From: Bacteroidota bacterium
GTDB lineage: Bacteria; Bacteroidota; Bacteroidia; UKL13-3
Assembly: GCA_040388375.1 (NCBI GenBank)
Contig: JAZKBU010000006.1
Location: 248,001 to 312,000 of the forward strand
Length of the DNA: 64,000 nt
Direction of reading: 5' to 3'
Shown: one piece after another, positions 28,285 through 36,641 of the stretch
Position numbering within the stretch: position 1 is the stretch's first letter
Layout: each line of letters opens with the position of its first letter
The notes under the pieces: model-generated
Told to the model about the DNA's origin: nothing
The model's input: only the letters and a program-made list of their open reading frames with translations
Database searches by the model: none
Translations under genes and position numbers: made by a program

Positions 28285-28647
28285 TTATTTATAGTCTTGT
28301 CTAATTTTCAAAATCAAATTATTTATCTGCTTTTGAACTTTATTTATTTCTTCTATTAAAGAAGTTGTCGTTTCTTCTTTTGTAAAGCCTAATTCTGCAC
28401 ACAACAACAATTGGGTTTCTAATTCAAAAGATGAACCAATTGCTATTTCTAAAAATCGTTTAAATTCAGCATCACTGTTTCTACTTGTTCCTTCTGCAAT
28501 GTTTGACGGAATAGAAATCGTTGCTCTACACATCTGAGAAACCAATCCAAACTTTTCTTCTTTTGGTAATGTTTCTGAAAATTGATAAACCTGCTTTACC
28601 AATTTCATACTATCATTCCAGATATCGTATTTTTTAAAGTCTCTCAT
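28285..28647 (-). CDS. Four-helix-bundle protein, 23S rRNA intervening-sequence (S23/IVP) family
   Basis: Small helical protein, 120 aa from the preferred ATG at 28647 (MRDFKKYDIWNDSMKLVKQV). A 13-codon longer frame from 28686 is encoded by the heptad repeat and is probably not real. Typical family motifs are LPKEEKFGLVSQMCRATISI, SIPSNIAEGTSRNSDAEFKRFL (central helix with the conserved SNIAEG) and ELETQLLLCAELGF. The same fold includes the proteins encoded inside 23S rRNA intervening sequences and the Avd protein of diversity-generating retroelements. No reverse transcriptase, template repeat or rRNA gene is nearby. Family members form pentameric barrels and are thought to bind nucleic acid; their cellular role is not established. 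It sits inside the metH locus and is flanked on both sides by heptad inverted repeats. Confidence 0.92.
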   Translation of the reverse strand: MRDFKKYDIWNDSMKLVKQVYQFSETLPKEEKFGLVSQMCRATISIPSNIAEGTSRNSDAEFKRFLEIAIGSSFELETQLLLCAELGFTKEETTTSLIEEINKVQKQINNLILKIRQDYK

Positions 28648-28658
28648 ATTTATAGCAG

Positions 28659-28730
28659 CTAGCTTCTGGCCTTCAGCAACTGTCACTTATTTTATTGTTA
28701 TCTTGCCAAAGGCTAGTTGCCAGCAGCCAG
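28659..28730. repeat. CTGGCNN inverted heptad element, right flank of the S23 gene
   Basis: Plus-strand heptads at 28659-28686 (CTAGCTT, CTGGCCT, TCAGCAA, CTGTCAC) face minus-strand heptads at 28730-28703 (CTGGCTG, CTGGCAA, CTAGCCT, TTGGCAA) across a 16-nt AT-rich spacer. GCTAGTTGCCAG at 28712-28723 is the exact reverse complement of 28241-28252 in the left-flank array. The metH-N stop codon (28713-28715) and its last few codons lie inside this element. Confidence 0.75.
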
Positions 28731-29720
28731 AGGCATAAGCGCTCTCGGTTCATACTTAGCAGCCATATCAGCAATAGCTTTTATATGGTCAGGAGTAGTT
28801 CCGCAACAGCCACCCAAAATATTCACCAATCCTTCTTTACAAAACTCTTCTACCTGTTTAGCCATAGCAGCAGGGCTTTCATCATACTGTCCAAACTCAT
28901 TTGGCAGGCCTGCATTTGGATAAGCACTTACAAAAAATGGTGAATGTGCAGCCATAACTTGTAAATACGGCCTTAATGCACTTGCCCCTAAAGCACAGTT
29001 TAGTCCGATGCTCATTAAAGGAGCATGTTGCATACTAATTAAAAAGGCTTCCGTTGTTTGACCAGATAAGGTTCTTCCGGAGGCATCAGTAATAGTTCCG
29101 GAAATCATAACCGGGTAATGTTTACCCAATTCTTCAAATACTTCATCCACCGCATACAATGCAGCCTTGGCATTTAAAGTATCAAAAATGGTTTCAATCA
29201 ATAAAATATCAACTCCACCTTCAATTAACTTAAAGGCTTGTTGTTTATAGGCTTTTACCAATTCATCAAAAGTAGTAGCTCTATAACCAGGGTCATTTAC
29301 ATCAGGACTGATAGATAAAGTTCTGTTAGTTGGCCCCATTGCACCAGCTACAAACCTTGGTTTGTGCGGTTCTTTAGCCGTCATTTCATCAGCCACTTCT
29401 TTGGCTAATTTTGCCGAGTAGTAATTAATATCATCTACCAAATGCTCCAAGTGGTAATCAGCTTGTGCAATAGTAGTTCCACTAAAAGTATTGGTTTCAA
29501 CAATATCAGCACCCGCTTCAAAATACAAACGATGAATATCTTTAATAATTTCCGGACGGGTAATAGAAAGTAAATCGTTATTACCCTTTAATGGATGTGC
29601 ATGATTAGCCAAAGCCTCATTTCTGAAATCAGCTTCTTCTAAATGATGGCGTTGAATCATTGTGCCCATTGCACCATCTAAAATTACAATCCGTTGCTTT
29701 AATATGTCGTATATGTTCAT
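28713..29720 (-). CDS. metH: Methionine synthase homocysteine-binding part (MetH N-terminal protein)
   Basis: Supplies the zinc-dependent homocysteine-activation domain (about 335 aa, BHMT-like barrel). The start is taken at ATG 29720 ([20 protein letters not shown]). An upstream frame from 29759 is encoded by a repeat and would add [13 protein letters not shown], which is not part of the family. Catalytic zinc ligands are visible: Cys in [11 protein letters not shown] (about residue 240) and the double Cys in [12 protein letters not shown] (about 305). Other family motifs are [28 protein letters not shown] and [11 protein letters not shown]. It ends in ...PLAAGN, with the last few codons and stop inside the heptad repeat at 28703-28730. 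It is the first gene after the SAM riboswitch. Confidence 0.93.
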   Translation of the reverse strand: MNIYDILKQRIVILDGAMGTMIQRHHLEEADFRNEALANHAHPLKGNNDLLSITRPEIIKDIHRLYFEAGADIVETNTFSGTTIAQADYHLEHLVDDINYYSAKLAKEVADEMTAKEPHKPRFVAGAMGPTNRTLSISPDVNDPGYRATTFDELVKAYKQQAFKLIEGGVDILLIETIFDTLNAKAALYAVDEVFEELGKHYPVMISGTITDASGRTLSGQTTEAFLISMQHAPLMSIGLNCALGASALRPYLQVMAAHSPFFVSAYPNAGLPNEFGQYDESPAAMAKQVEEFCKEGLVNILGGCCGTTPDHIKAIADMAAKYEPRALMPLAAGN

Positions 29721-29732
29721 TTTTTTTACAAT

Positions 29733-29807
29733 GTCCATAGTCCATAGTCGATTGACCATAGGTTAATACATTCAAAAGCCATGGACTATGGTCTATTAGC
29801 TATTGAC
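29733..29807. repeat. GTCCATR inverted heptad element upstream of metH-N
   Basis: Plus-strand units at 29733-29760 are GTCCATA, GTCCATA, GTCGATT and GACCATA. Minus-strand units at 29807-29780 are GTCAATA, GCTAATA, GACCATA and GTCCATG. The two arms face each other across a 19-nt spacer and are imperfectly complementary. The element lies between the SAM aptamer (29875) and the metH-N start codon (29720). Confidence 0.8.
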
Positions 29808-29874
29808 TTTTCCAGTAAACTTGTATCTGATTTTGTGTTTGAGCGCTAACATTGTGTACCAACGCATTCATTCA

Positions 29875-29975
29875 CTTATCAGTTCTCTCTGTGTGAGATA
29901 GGTATTGGCACTCCGCTACTAAATAGTTTTTGCCAAGACATCATAGGGCCTATTCCCTCCGTCTTTCTGGATAAG
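29875..29975 (-). ncRNA. SAM-I (S-box) riboswitch aptamer upstream of metH
   Basis: On the minus strand the leader begins CTTATCCAGAAAGACGGAGGG at 29975 and contains GGCCC, CTTGGCA, GTGCCAATACC and a closing GATAAG (29880-29875). The 5' CTTATC pairs with the 3' GATAAG to form P1. The GGAGGGA, GGCCC-TATGA and GTGCCAAT blocks are the conserved core of the SAM-I family. Binding of S-adenosylmethionine should reduce metH expression when SAM is plentiful. The aptamer is 154 nt upstream of the metH-N start codon, so the expression platform contains the inverted heptad element. Confidence 0.92.
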
Positions 29976-29980
29976 TAGTG

Positions 29981-29988
29981 CAAATATA
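29981..29988 (-). promoter_or_regulatory. -7 promoter element of the metH riboswitch transcript
   Basis: TATATTTG on the minus strand (29988-29981) matches TAnnTTTG. A start about 7 nt downstream places the 5' end at the first base of the riboswitch P1 stem (29975). No clear -33 TTTG is seen at the usual distance. Confidence 0.6.
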
Positions 29989-30065
29989 AAAATGAAAATG
30001 ATATAAAGTAATTTTTTTTCTTTTGGTATAAATACATACCCAGTTGGACGATTAATAATTGATAC

Positions 30066-31010
30066 CTATATCCAGCCTCTTCTTTTAAAACTGAACAATA
30101 CCGCCAGCGAAGAAAGTACCATTAATCCAATACAAACTGCAAAACCCAATGGTTCATTAGCACCCGGAATTATGTTAAAATTCATTCCGAAAATACCTGC
30201 TATCAATGTGGGGGGTAAAAATGCTATAGAGAAAACCGTAAATCGCTTTAACACCTTATTTTGTTCTAAGTTAATTAAACCCGTTAAAGTATTTTGTAAG
30301 TATTCCAATCGTTCAAAGTTAAACGTACTGTATTCAACCAGCGATTGAATATCTTTTAAGATGATACGTAAACGAACTTTTCTATCCTCTGGAAACAAAC
30401 TGCTTTTTAGTAAATTCGACAATACACGTTGCTTATCAATCATGCTCTCACGTAACATCATCGTATTTTCCTGCAACTCTGTAATGTCCAATAAAAATTC
30501 ACTATTGGGGTCTCTATCTGTACTCAAGGTACGACTAAAAACCGTTATTTCATTCGATACGCGTTCAATTAAATCAGCTTCTAAATCAATACGGGTTTCC
30601 TGCAAACTCATCAACACATCAAAGCCCGAATTAAAATTTTCGCTGTTAGCCTTCATCTTCCGCACTACATCAGCAAAAGTTGATAAATCAGCCTGCCTGA
30701 AAGTATACAAAACACTTTCCTTTATAATAAAAGAAACCGCATGCTTTTCATACTGACCATTTTCTAAACGTAAAAAATTGCTATTAGCCGTAATCTCATT
30801 GTTACGTTCAAAATAACGCGAGCTGCTTTCAATCTCCGCTATTTCTTGCGGAGTTTGAATACTAATACTTGTTTTACTTTCAATCCACTCTTCTTCTTCC
30901 GTAGTAGGTGCTTGCATATCTACCCACATTATATTTGTGAGAGAATCTAAACGCTTTACATCGTTATCTTTTACAATTTTATCGCCTTGTTTGTAGAAAA
31001 TGCGAATCAT
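30066..31010 (-). CDS. corA: CorA-family magnesium/divalent cation transporter
   Basis: Channel-like uptake of Mg2+ (possibly Co2+/Ni2+) across the inner membrane. The start is ATG 31010 (MIRIFYKQGDK). A TTG three codons upstream (31019) is less likely. The 314-aa protein has the long cytoplasmic N-terminal domain, the helix with ETRIDLEADLIERV, and two C-terminal transmembrane helices. The first helix ends in the selectivity motif GMN (FGMNFNIIPG), and the second runs AVCIGLMVLSSLAVLFSF before a basic tail KRRGW. These are the hallmarks of CorA. It is separate from metH (transcribed toward it, with the riboswitch promoter in between). A TACTTTTG -7-like box (31041-31034, minus) may drive it. 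Confidence 0.93.
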   Translation of the reverse strand: MIRIFYKQGDKIVKDNDVKRLDSLTNIMWVDMQAPTTEEEEWIESKTSISIQTPQEIAEIESSSRYFERNNEITANSNFLRLENGQYEKHAVSFIIKESVLYTFRQADLSTFADVVRKMKANSENFNSGFDVLMSLQETRIDLEADLIERVSNEITVFSRTLSTDRDPNSEFLLDITELQENTMMLRESMIDKQRVLSNLLKSSLFPEDRKVRLRIILKDIQSLVEYSTFNFERLEYLQNTLTGLINLEQNKVLKRFTVFSIAFLPPTLIAGIFGMNFNIIPGANEPLGFAVCIGLMVLSSLAVLFSFKRRGWI

Positions 31011-31074
31011 GGCCGGCAAGATAAAACTTTTAGCAAAAGTAATTCAACTAATAATAATAAATTAATGCGTGCTA

Positions 31075-34000
31075 TTATCTAAGTAGCGATACATTACCCT
31101 TTTTAGAGTAACTAATATCATCATAACTAGTATAATCAATGCTATAAAAATACACATCAGCCTGTGCGGGTAAACCATCTAACTTACCATCCCAAAATTG
31201 TTTTTTATTCTCTGATTCAAAAACAAGCTGCCCCCATCTATTGTATATTTTTAAATGATATGTTTTCACAAACGAATAAGAAACACCAAATGCATCATTC
31301 AACCCATCTCCATTCATTGAAAAGGCATTGGGTGCATATACGTTGGGTTGTTGAAATAAAAATATTTCATTCGAACGGCTTTGGGCCAACATTTCATCAG
31401 TACCGTCTGCAATACTTTCTTTGGCAACTATATAGTAATTATAAGCACCTTCATCATAATTAAAATCCTTATCGGAATACGAATGAGGATTAATCTTAAT
31501 CAATGATTCAAATGTTGACGATAAGAATTGCCTGTTTATTTGATAATTTTCTACACCACCTACCCAGCCCGTATATTCGTTCCAGTCAAGATTATGTTTT
31601 AAATAAGAAGATTTACCTTGTAACAATATAGAACAAGCCACTTTACCTTTAGGGCCAATATTATCGCAGGTATCATACATCACCAAATGGTAACAGTATG
31701 ATTGCTTGTTTACATCTACATTTTGGTCAACATAAAAAGTATCCGTTACTTCTTCTAAAGTATCTATTGCAACAAAGCTCTTGGCATTATCAGTCGATTT
31801 ATATAAAAAGTATTTAGCAAAATCTTTTTCCTTACTTGGTCTCCAGCTAATCCTGATATTTTCTGATGTATCAACCGTCACGGTGAACAATCTTTGTAGT
31901 TGTGGTATATACTCAATTTCACTAAAGGTTGACATGGTATCACTGCTTTGACCAATTAAACCACACTTATTTACTCCTACTATAAAATAACAATAATTAA
32001 CTGTTTTGTTATTTGGCGAATTCTTATCAACGAAATAACGAACTGCTTGTTTAGCTATCGTATCTATTACTGCATAATTCGCAAAATCAATACCCCTGTA
32101 AACTACGAAATAACTAAAGTTTTCTGCTGGTGAAGTATCGCCATAATATACTGTGGTTTCATTGTTTTTACTCAATGTCATACATAACAAAGAAGGTGCT
32201 ACAACCGGGGGCATACCAACCAGCTTTATCCAGATTCTTTTAGTTCCAATATTACCAATCGGACAACTCAAATTAGTAACACTAATATCAAAAGGTATAT
32301 AACCCAATTTACCAGCCTCACAAGTTGGCGTATAACAAAATTGATTGTCAATACTATCAAAACCATAAACCAACGTATCAACCGAAGGGTAAGCCCCAAC
32401 GTCTTTTCTGGCATAAAGAGGTGAGCTAATCCTCATCACAATAGAATCACCAACATCCTTTGCTTTCAAAGAAATGCATTTATGTTTATTAACGTCAAAC
32501 TCAATAGTATCAGAAACAGCAGCAGCTTGTAAACTGTCATTTGGTAATATTTTAGGAATACTGTTAATAGTACTAACTAAAGGAGTTGCCACACCTTCCG
32601 AATCACATAAATTAACACTTTTTATTTTATAAGTGTAATCTATGCTTCTATTATTAGGTGTATTGTTATCAATAAACTGTGTGGATATTTTACCAACCTC
32701 TCCTATCAACTGATATCCTGAATCATGAACTCCCCTGTAAATTCTATAGCTTTTAAGCAAATTATAGGTTTTGGTATTCGTATCAGTCCAGTTTAATTGT
32801 GTTACATTATTTAAAAGCCCTAAACAGGTAAAATTAGGTGGAGGCGTAATGCGCATTGGTGTTATTCTTATTACTATTTCTTTTTTTACCGTTTGAGGAA
32901 TAGGACATCCATTATCCTTTACTTCAATAAAAAAACTTACCGTCTTTGTATTATTCAATTCGCAACTTGTTTGCCAACAAAATCTATTTACAATACTCTT
33001 ATAACCATTAATACTTTTTTTAACTGTTGGCTGGCTAATAATACTAGAAGAAAAATAAGGTGAAGCTACCGTCATATACAAAGAGTCATCATCGCTTGAT
33101 TTAATATCAAAACAAATATTATTAGGAACCTCCACATCAAAAACAGTTCGCGAAGTAACCGTATCTATTGTATCAGTTGCTATAACCAATGGAGCCGGAT
33201 TAGGTGCACATAAAATAACATTAAACTGAAGCTCCAATCTCACTTCTCCTATTTTTACCCCATTTCTATATTCTTCCACTTTAATAGCGGCTACAAAAGT
33301 GCCAACCTGATTAGGCGTAACCGATATTTCTCCTGTCTTTCTATTTATTGATAACGCAGGAGTACCCGAAATGGCAGTAGTAGCCGAAAAACCGGGTAAC
33401 CAATCAATAGTACTATATGGCCCCTCTGAATTAAAAGGAGTTTCTTGATCTGAATTTGGGTTACCTGGTGTTAAATTTCCATTTAATGGATCAACCAAAG
33501 TATAAATTAAACTATCCGAGTTAGCATCGGTAAAATCAAAATTATAACTAAACGGATAACTTGAACATAATAATGTTACCGGATTGTTAGTGTACTTAGG
33601 AGTCGAGTTACGTATACCTGCTTTGGGAATTTCGGCATAAAAGGCAGTACTCGCATCACCGGGAACATTAATATTTGAAATAATATGATTTCTACAACAG
33701 CGTTCCCAACTTAAATAATAACCCGCTTCATTGTTAAATTCAGTTGGACTCATAGTAACAGTTGCAGTATAAAGTCCTTCTTCAGTACACTCAATAGTAG
33801 CACCACCACATTCAGGTTTTACAAAAGCTAAATTCTTTTTACCAATAAAATTTAAGATATAATACTGCTTGAGTACATCGTTGTTTTTGTTATATAAACC
33901 TATTCTTATATTGGGTTTATTAAAATCAGTTGTACTGTTCCTGCAGTCACGTAATACACGAAGACTAATTAAGAAATTATTCCCTCCAACCCACTGTACA

Positions 34001-34083
34001 TCAAACCCACCACCAACAATATGGGTGGCGTATGATAATTTAATGGCTAAAGTTAAAAATAATATAAATGTAAATTTCTTCAA
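31075..34083 (-). CDS. Secreted FN3-like surface protein with T9SS type B (CHU_C) sorting domain
   Basis: A 1002-aa protein exported by Sec (signal peptide MKKFTFILFLTLAIKLSYA) and then by the T9SS. The N-terminal region (about 20-290) opens with THIVGGGFDVQWVGGN and includes a cysteine-containing HIVGG..ISLRVLRDC segment seen in gliding-associated proteins. Fibronectin-III-like repeats occupy about 400-890; recurrent strands are of the kind SYRIYRGVHDSGYQLIGE and YFVVYRGIDFANY. The C-terminal about 90 residues (VYAPNAFSMNGDGLNDAFG, HLKIYNRWGQLVFES and WDGK) are the gliding-motility-associated C-terminal domain, the type B sorting signal. Likely adhesin or extracellular scaffold, ligand unknown. 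Confidence 0.9.
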   Translation of the reverse strand: MKKFTFILFLTLAIKLSYATHIVGGGFDVQWVGGNNFLISLRVLRDCRNSTTDFNKPNIRIGLYNKNNDVLKQYYILNFIGKKNLAFVKPECGGATIECTEEGLYTATVTMSPTEFNNEAGYYLSWERCCRNHIISNINVPGDASTAFYAEIPKAGIRNSTPKYTNNPVTLLCSSYPFSYNFDFTDANSDSLIYTLVDPLNGNLTPGNPNSDQETPFNSEGPYSTIDWLPGFSATTAISGTPALSINRKTGEISVTPNQVGTFVAAIKVEEYRNGVKIGEVRLELQFNVILCAPNPAPLVIATDTIDTVTSRTVFDVEVPNNICFDIKSSDDDSLYMTVASPYFSSSIISQPTVKKSINGYKSIVNRFCWQTSCELNNTKTVSFFIEVKDNGCPIPQTVKKEIVIRITPMRITPPPNFTCLGLLNNVTQLNWTDTNTKTYNLLKSYRIYRGVHDSGYQLIGEVGKISTQFIDNNTPNNRSIDYTYKIKSVNLCDSEGVATPLVSTINSIPKILPNDSLQAAAVSDTIEFDVNKHKCISLKAKDVGDSIVMRISSPLYARKDVGAYPSVDTLVYGFDSIDNQFCYTPTCEAGKLGYIPFDISVTNLSCPIGNIGTKRIWIKLVGMPPVVAPSLLCMTLSKNNETTVYYGDTSPAENFSYFVVYRGIDFANYAVIDTIAKQAVRYFVDKNSPNNKTVNYCYFIVGVNKCGLIGQSSDTMSTFSEIEYIPQLQRLFTVTVDTSENIRISWRPSKEKDFAKYFLYKSTDNAKSFVAIDTLEEVTDTFYVDQNVDVNKQSYCYHLVMYDTCDNIGPKGKVACSILLQGKSSYLKHNLDWNEYTGWVGGVENYQINRQFLSSTFESLIKINPHSYSDKDFNYDEGAYNYYIVAKESIADGTDEMLAQSRSNEIFLFQQPNVYAPNAFSMNGDGLNDAFGVSYSFVKTYHLKIYNRWGQLVFESENKKQFWDGKLDGLPAQADVYFYSIDYTSYDDISYSKKGNVSLLR

Positions 34084-34175
34084 TCCAACTGCAATATATA
34101 ATTATAAGTACTAAAAATACTGCAATTGGTTCAGTGACAAAAATTTTACCCAATAATTAGTCAAATAAATTACTC

Positions 34176-34895
34176 CTATTTCGCGTTATTCACTAAATAC
34201 ACACCTTTCAAAATTGGTAATACGGGGGCAAAATCAATTTGCAAACAATATTTTATATCGTCCGTTTGCAAATGCAATAATTGAAAACGTTTGGCATGTG
34301 AAGACATGCGTACCAAATCCTCTAAATTATCCTTATTCGCTTGGTAAAGTAATTTAGCGCTTAATGCACTGTCACAATCTATCGTTAAGTCATGTTGTAA
34401 ATTATCACAAATGGCTCCCGCAAATAATGTATCCTCCAAATTAACTTTATCCTTCCAACCGGCACATAGCAAAATAATATCCTCATCAACTGACTTAATC
34501 CAATTACATACCTGCGTTAAGTTTAAAAACGAACCTATAACAATATTTTTTGCTCCATGTTCCTGAGCGTATTTTAATGCTTTAGTGCCATTTGTTGTAG
34601 CCATTGCAACACTTTTTCCATCCAATAAATAATTATCAAAATCAAATGGCGAATTACCTAAATCAAATCCATCTACCTTAATGGCATCTTTTTCGGCAGC
34701 TATAACAAAATCAAAATCTTTGAAAATTCTACACTCTTCCGGGCTACTTACCGGTAAAATTTTTTCAACTCCATTTTTAAAAGCCACACACATACTACTT
34801 GTTGCCCTTAAAATATCTATAACTACAACCGACTTACCCGCAACCTTATAATAAGGCAATAAAGCCGGGCTCATAACAACTTCTAATTTTCGCAT
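34176..34895 (-). CDS. comB: ComB-family 2-phosphosulfolactate phosphatase
   Basis: Mg-dependent hydrolysis of 2-phosphosulfolactate to sulfolactate, known in coenzyme M synthesis in archaea. Bacterial homologues are widespread and their natural substrate is often uncertain. The 239-aa protein shows the family motifs: VVVIDILRATSSM (acidic/metal-binding start), CRIFKDFDFVIAAEKDA, GFDLGNSPFDFD, VAMATTNGTKAL and LLCAGWKDKVNLEDTLFAG. Length is normal. It stands alone, divergent from metK with about 230 nt between. Bacteroidota can make sulfonolipids from cysteate-like precursors, so a sulfonate pathway link is possible, but no partner gene is visible here. Confidence 0.9.
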   Translation of the reverse strand: MRKLEVVMSPALLPYYKVAGKSVVVIDILRATSSMCVAFKNGVEKILPVSSPEECRIFKDFDFVIAAEKDAIKVDGFDLGNSPFDFDNYLLDGKSVAMATTNGTKALKYAQEHGAKNIVIGSFLNLTQVCNWIKSVDEDIILLCAGWKDKVNLEDTLFAGAICDNLQHDLTIDCDSALSAKLLYQANKDNLEDLVRMSSHAKRFQLLHLQTDDIKYCLQIDFAPVLPILKGVYLVNNAK

Positions 34896-35127
34896 ATTGC
34901 TTACAATTATACTATTAAAATTACTACTAACTTTAAACTTAACTTAACCTTTTAAAACTACGCATCAACTTAAAATCCTACTATATAATTGTTTAAAAAT
35001 TGAAAAATTTATAATTAGCTTAAAATTAAGGCCCTACAAAAAGTTCTAAAACTAATGTAAATCAAGTGGTATAAGCTCAATGTAAAAACTTATTATTGCA
35101 GCTATTACAAAAAATTAATTATTAAAA

Positions 35128-36381
35128 ATGGCATATCTATTCACATCAGAGTCCGTATCAGAAGGACATCCAGACAAAGTAGCCGATCAAATATCTGACG
35201 CGCTAATCGATAATTTTTTAGCATTCGATCCTGAATCTAAAGTTGCTTGTGAAACTCTTGTAACAACAGGTCAAGTAGTATTAGCAGGTGAAGTAAAATC
35301 AAAATCTTATTTAGATGTTCAAGAAATTGCACGTGGTGTAATTCGTAAAATTGGATATACCAAATCAGAATATATGTTTGAGGCTAACTCTTGCGGTATT
35401 CTTTCAGCTATACACGAACAATCAGCTGATATAAACCAAGGTGTTGATAGAAAAAAGAAACAAGACCAAGGTGCAGGTGACCAAGGAATGATGTTTGGAT
35501 ATGCTACAAACGAAACTGATGACTATATGCCATTAGCTTTAGATTTAGCTCATAAAATACTAATTGAATTAGCTGCTTTACGCAGAGAAAATAAAGCAAT
35601 AAAATATTTACGTCCTGATGCAAAAAGTCAAGTTACTTTAGAGTATAATGACAATAATGAGCCTGTACGTATTGATGCTATCGTATTGTCTACTCAGCAT
35701 GATGATTTTGGCCCGGAAGCTAAAATGTTGGCTAAAATAAAAGAAGATATTATTAAAATTTTAATTCCTAGAGTTAAAACCAAATACAAAAAATTTGCTC
35801 ATTTATTCAATGACAAAATCCAATACCATATCAACCCAACAGGTAAGTTTGTTATCGGTGGCCCGCATGGTGATACTGGTTTAACCGGACGTAAAATCAT
35901 TGTTGATACATACGGTGGTAAAGGTGCACATGGAGGAGGAGCATTTTCAGGTAAAGATCCTTCAAAAGTAGATCGTTCTGCTGCTTATGCAACTCGCCAC
36001 ATAGCTAAAAACTTAGTTGCTGCTGGTGTTTGTTCAGAAGTATTAGTTCAAGTTTCTTATGCAATTGGTGTTAAAGACCCAATGGGTATTTACATTAATA
36101 CTTACGGTACATCGAAATTAAAAATGACTGATGGCGAAATTGCTAAAGCCGTTGAGAAATTATTTGATATGACTCCATACGGTATAGAAACCCGTTTAAA
36201 ATTACGTAACCCTATCTATAGCGAAACAGCTGCTTATGGACACATGGGACGTAAAAACGAAATAGTAACTAAAGAATTCAAAGGTCCTGATGGAAAAATG
36301 ACTAAATTCAAAGTAGAGTTATTTACTTGGGAGAAGTTAGATATGGTTGATAAAATCAAAAAAGCTTTTAAAATAAAATAA
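35128..36381 (+). CDS. metK: S-adenosylmethionine synthetase
   Basis: Makes S-adenosylmethionine from methionine and ATP in the cytoplasm. The 417-aa protein begins [20 protein letters not shown], carrying the ATP-binding His and the first Mg-binding Asp. It holds the signatures [12 protein letters not shown] (the GAGDQGxMxGYA loop) and [14 protein letters not shown] (the P-loop-like [18 protein letters not shown] follows). It is the enzyme that makes the ligand for the metH riboswitch encoded 5 kb away. No riboswitch is visible upstream of metK. A terminator follows at 36405. Confidence 0.97.
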   Translation: MAYLFTSESVSEGHPDKVADQISDALIDNFLAFDPESKVACETLVTTGQVVLAGEVKSKSYLDVQEIARGVIRKIGYTKSEYMFEANSCGILSAIHEQSADINQGVDRKKKQDQGAGDQGMMFGYATNETDDYMPLALDLAHKILIELAALRRENKAIKYLRPDAKSQVTLEYNDNNEPVRIDAIVLSTQHDDFGPEAKMLAKIKEDIIKILIPRVKTKYKKFAHLFNDKIQYHINPTGKFVIGGPHGDTGLTGRKIIVDTYGGKGAHGGGAFSGKDPSKVDRSAAYATRHIAKNLVAAGVCSEVLVQVSYAIGVKDPMGIYINTYGTSKLKMTDGEIAKAVEKLFDMTPYGIETRLKLRNPIYSETAAYGHMGRKNEIVTKEFKGPDGKMTKFKVELFTWEKLDMVDKIKKAFKIK

Positions 36382-36404
36382 GCCCTTATCTAGCAATAAA
36401 TTTT

Positions 36405-36437
36405 AACAGCCTCGAAGTAACTAACTTCGGGGCTGTT
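36405..36437 (+). terminator. Terminator after metK
   Basis: AACAGCCTCGAAGT (36405-36418) pairs with ACTTCGGGGCTGTT (36424-36437) with one G.T wobble, followed by a T-rich run. It lies 24 nt after the metK stop. Confidence 0.8.
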
Positions 36438-36585
36438 TCGTTTTAAAACCCAGCCATAAATAATACATTCCAACTTACACATTCCAACTGCTAGCGTTCT
36501 TTGTATTCACTTCAACTATCCTTTTACGATTGTAGTAACCAATAGAATTAACCGAAAACAATCATCTTTAAACTCTTTACAAATA

Positions 36586-36618
36586 AAAAGGGAGATTGCT
36601 GTTTGCAATCTCCCTTTT
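36586..36618 (-). terminator. Terminator after gldN
   Basis: AAAAGGGAGATTGC (36586-36599) pairs perfectly with GCAATCTCCCTTTT (36605-36618) around a 5-nt loop. It lies 24 nt beyond the gldN stop on the minus strand and closes the gld operon. Confidence 0.88.
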
Positions 36619-36641
36619 CAATTCTATAGGATTGTATTTTA

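Noticed and set aside
28285..28647. Diversity-generating retroelement (Avd-like protein)
   Set aside because: The fold matches, but there is no reverse transcriptase, template repeat or variable-repeat target gene nearby.
25541..29720. Split metH as a pseudogene or frameshift
   Set aside because: Both halves have complete domains with catalytic residues, the split is at a domain boundary, and split metH is known to me in Bacteroidota.
28227..29807. CRISPR array
   Set aside because: The repeat units are 7 bp, occur in opposed pairs, have no unique spacers of 25-40 nt, and no cas gene is near.
34896..35127. SAM riboswitch upstream of metK
   Set aside because: No GGAGGG/GGCCC/GTGCCAAT blocks or P1 pairing could be found, unlike the clear aptamer upstream of metH.
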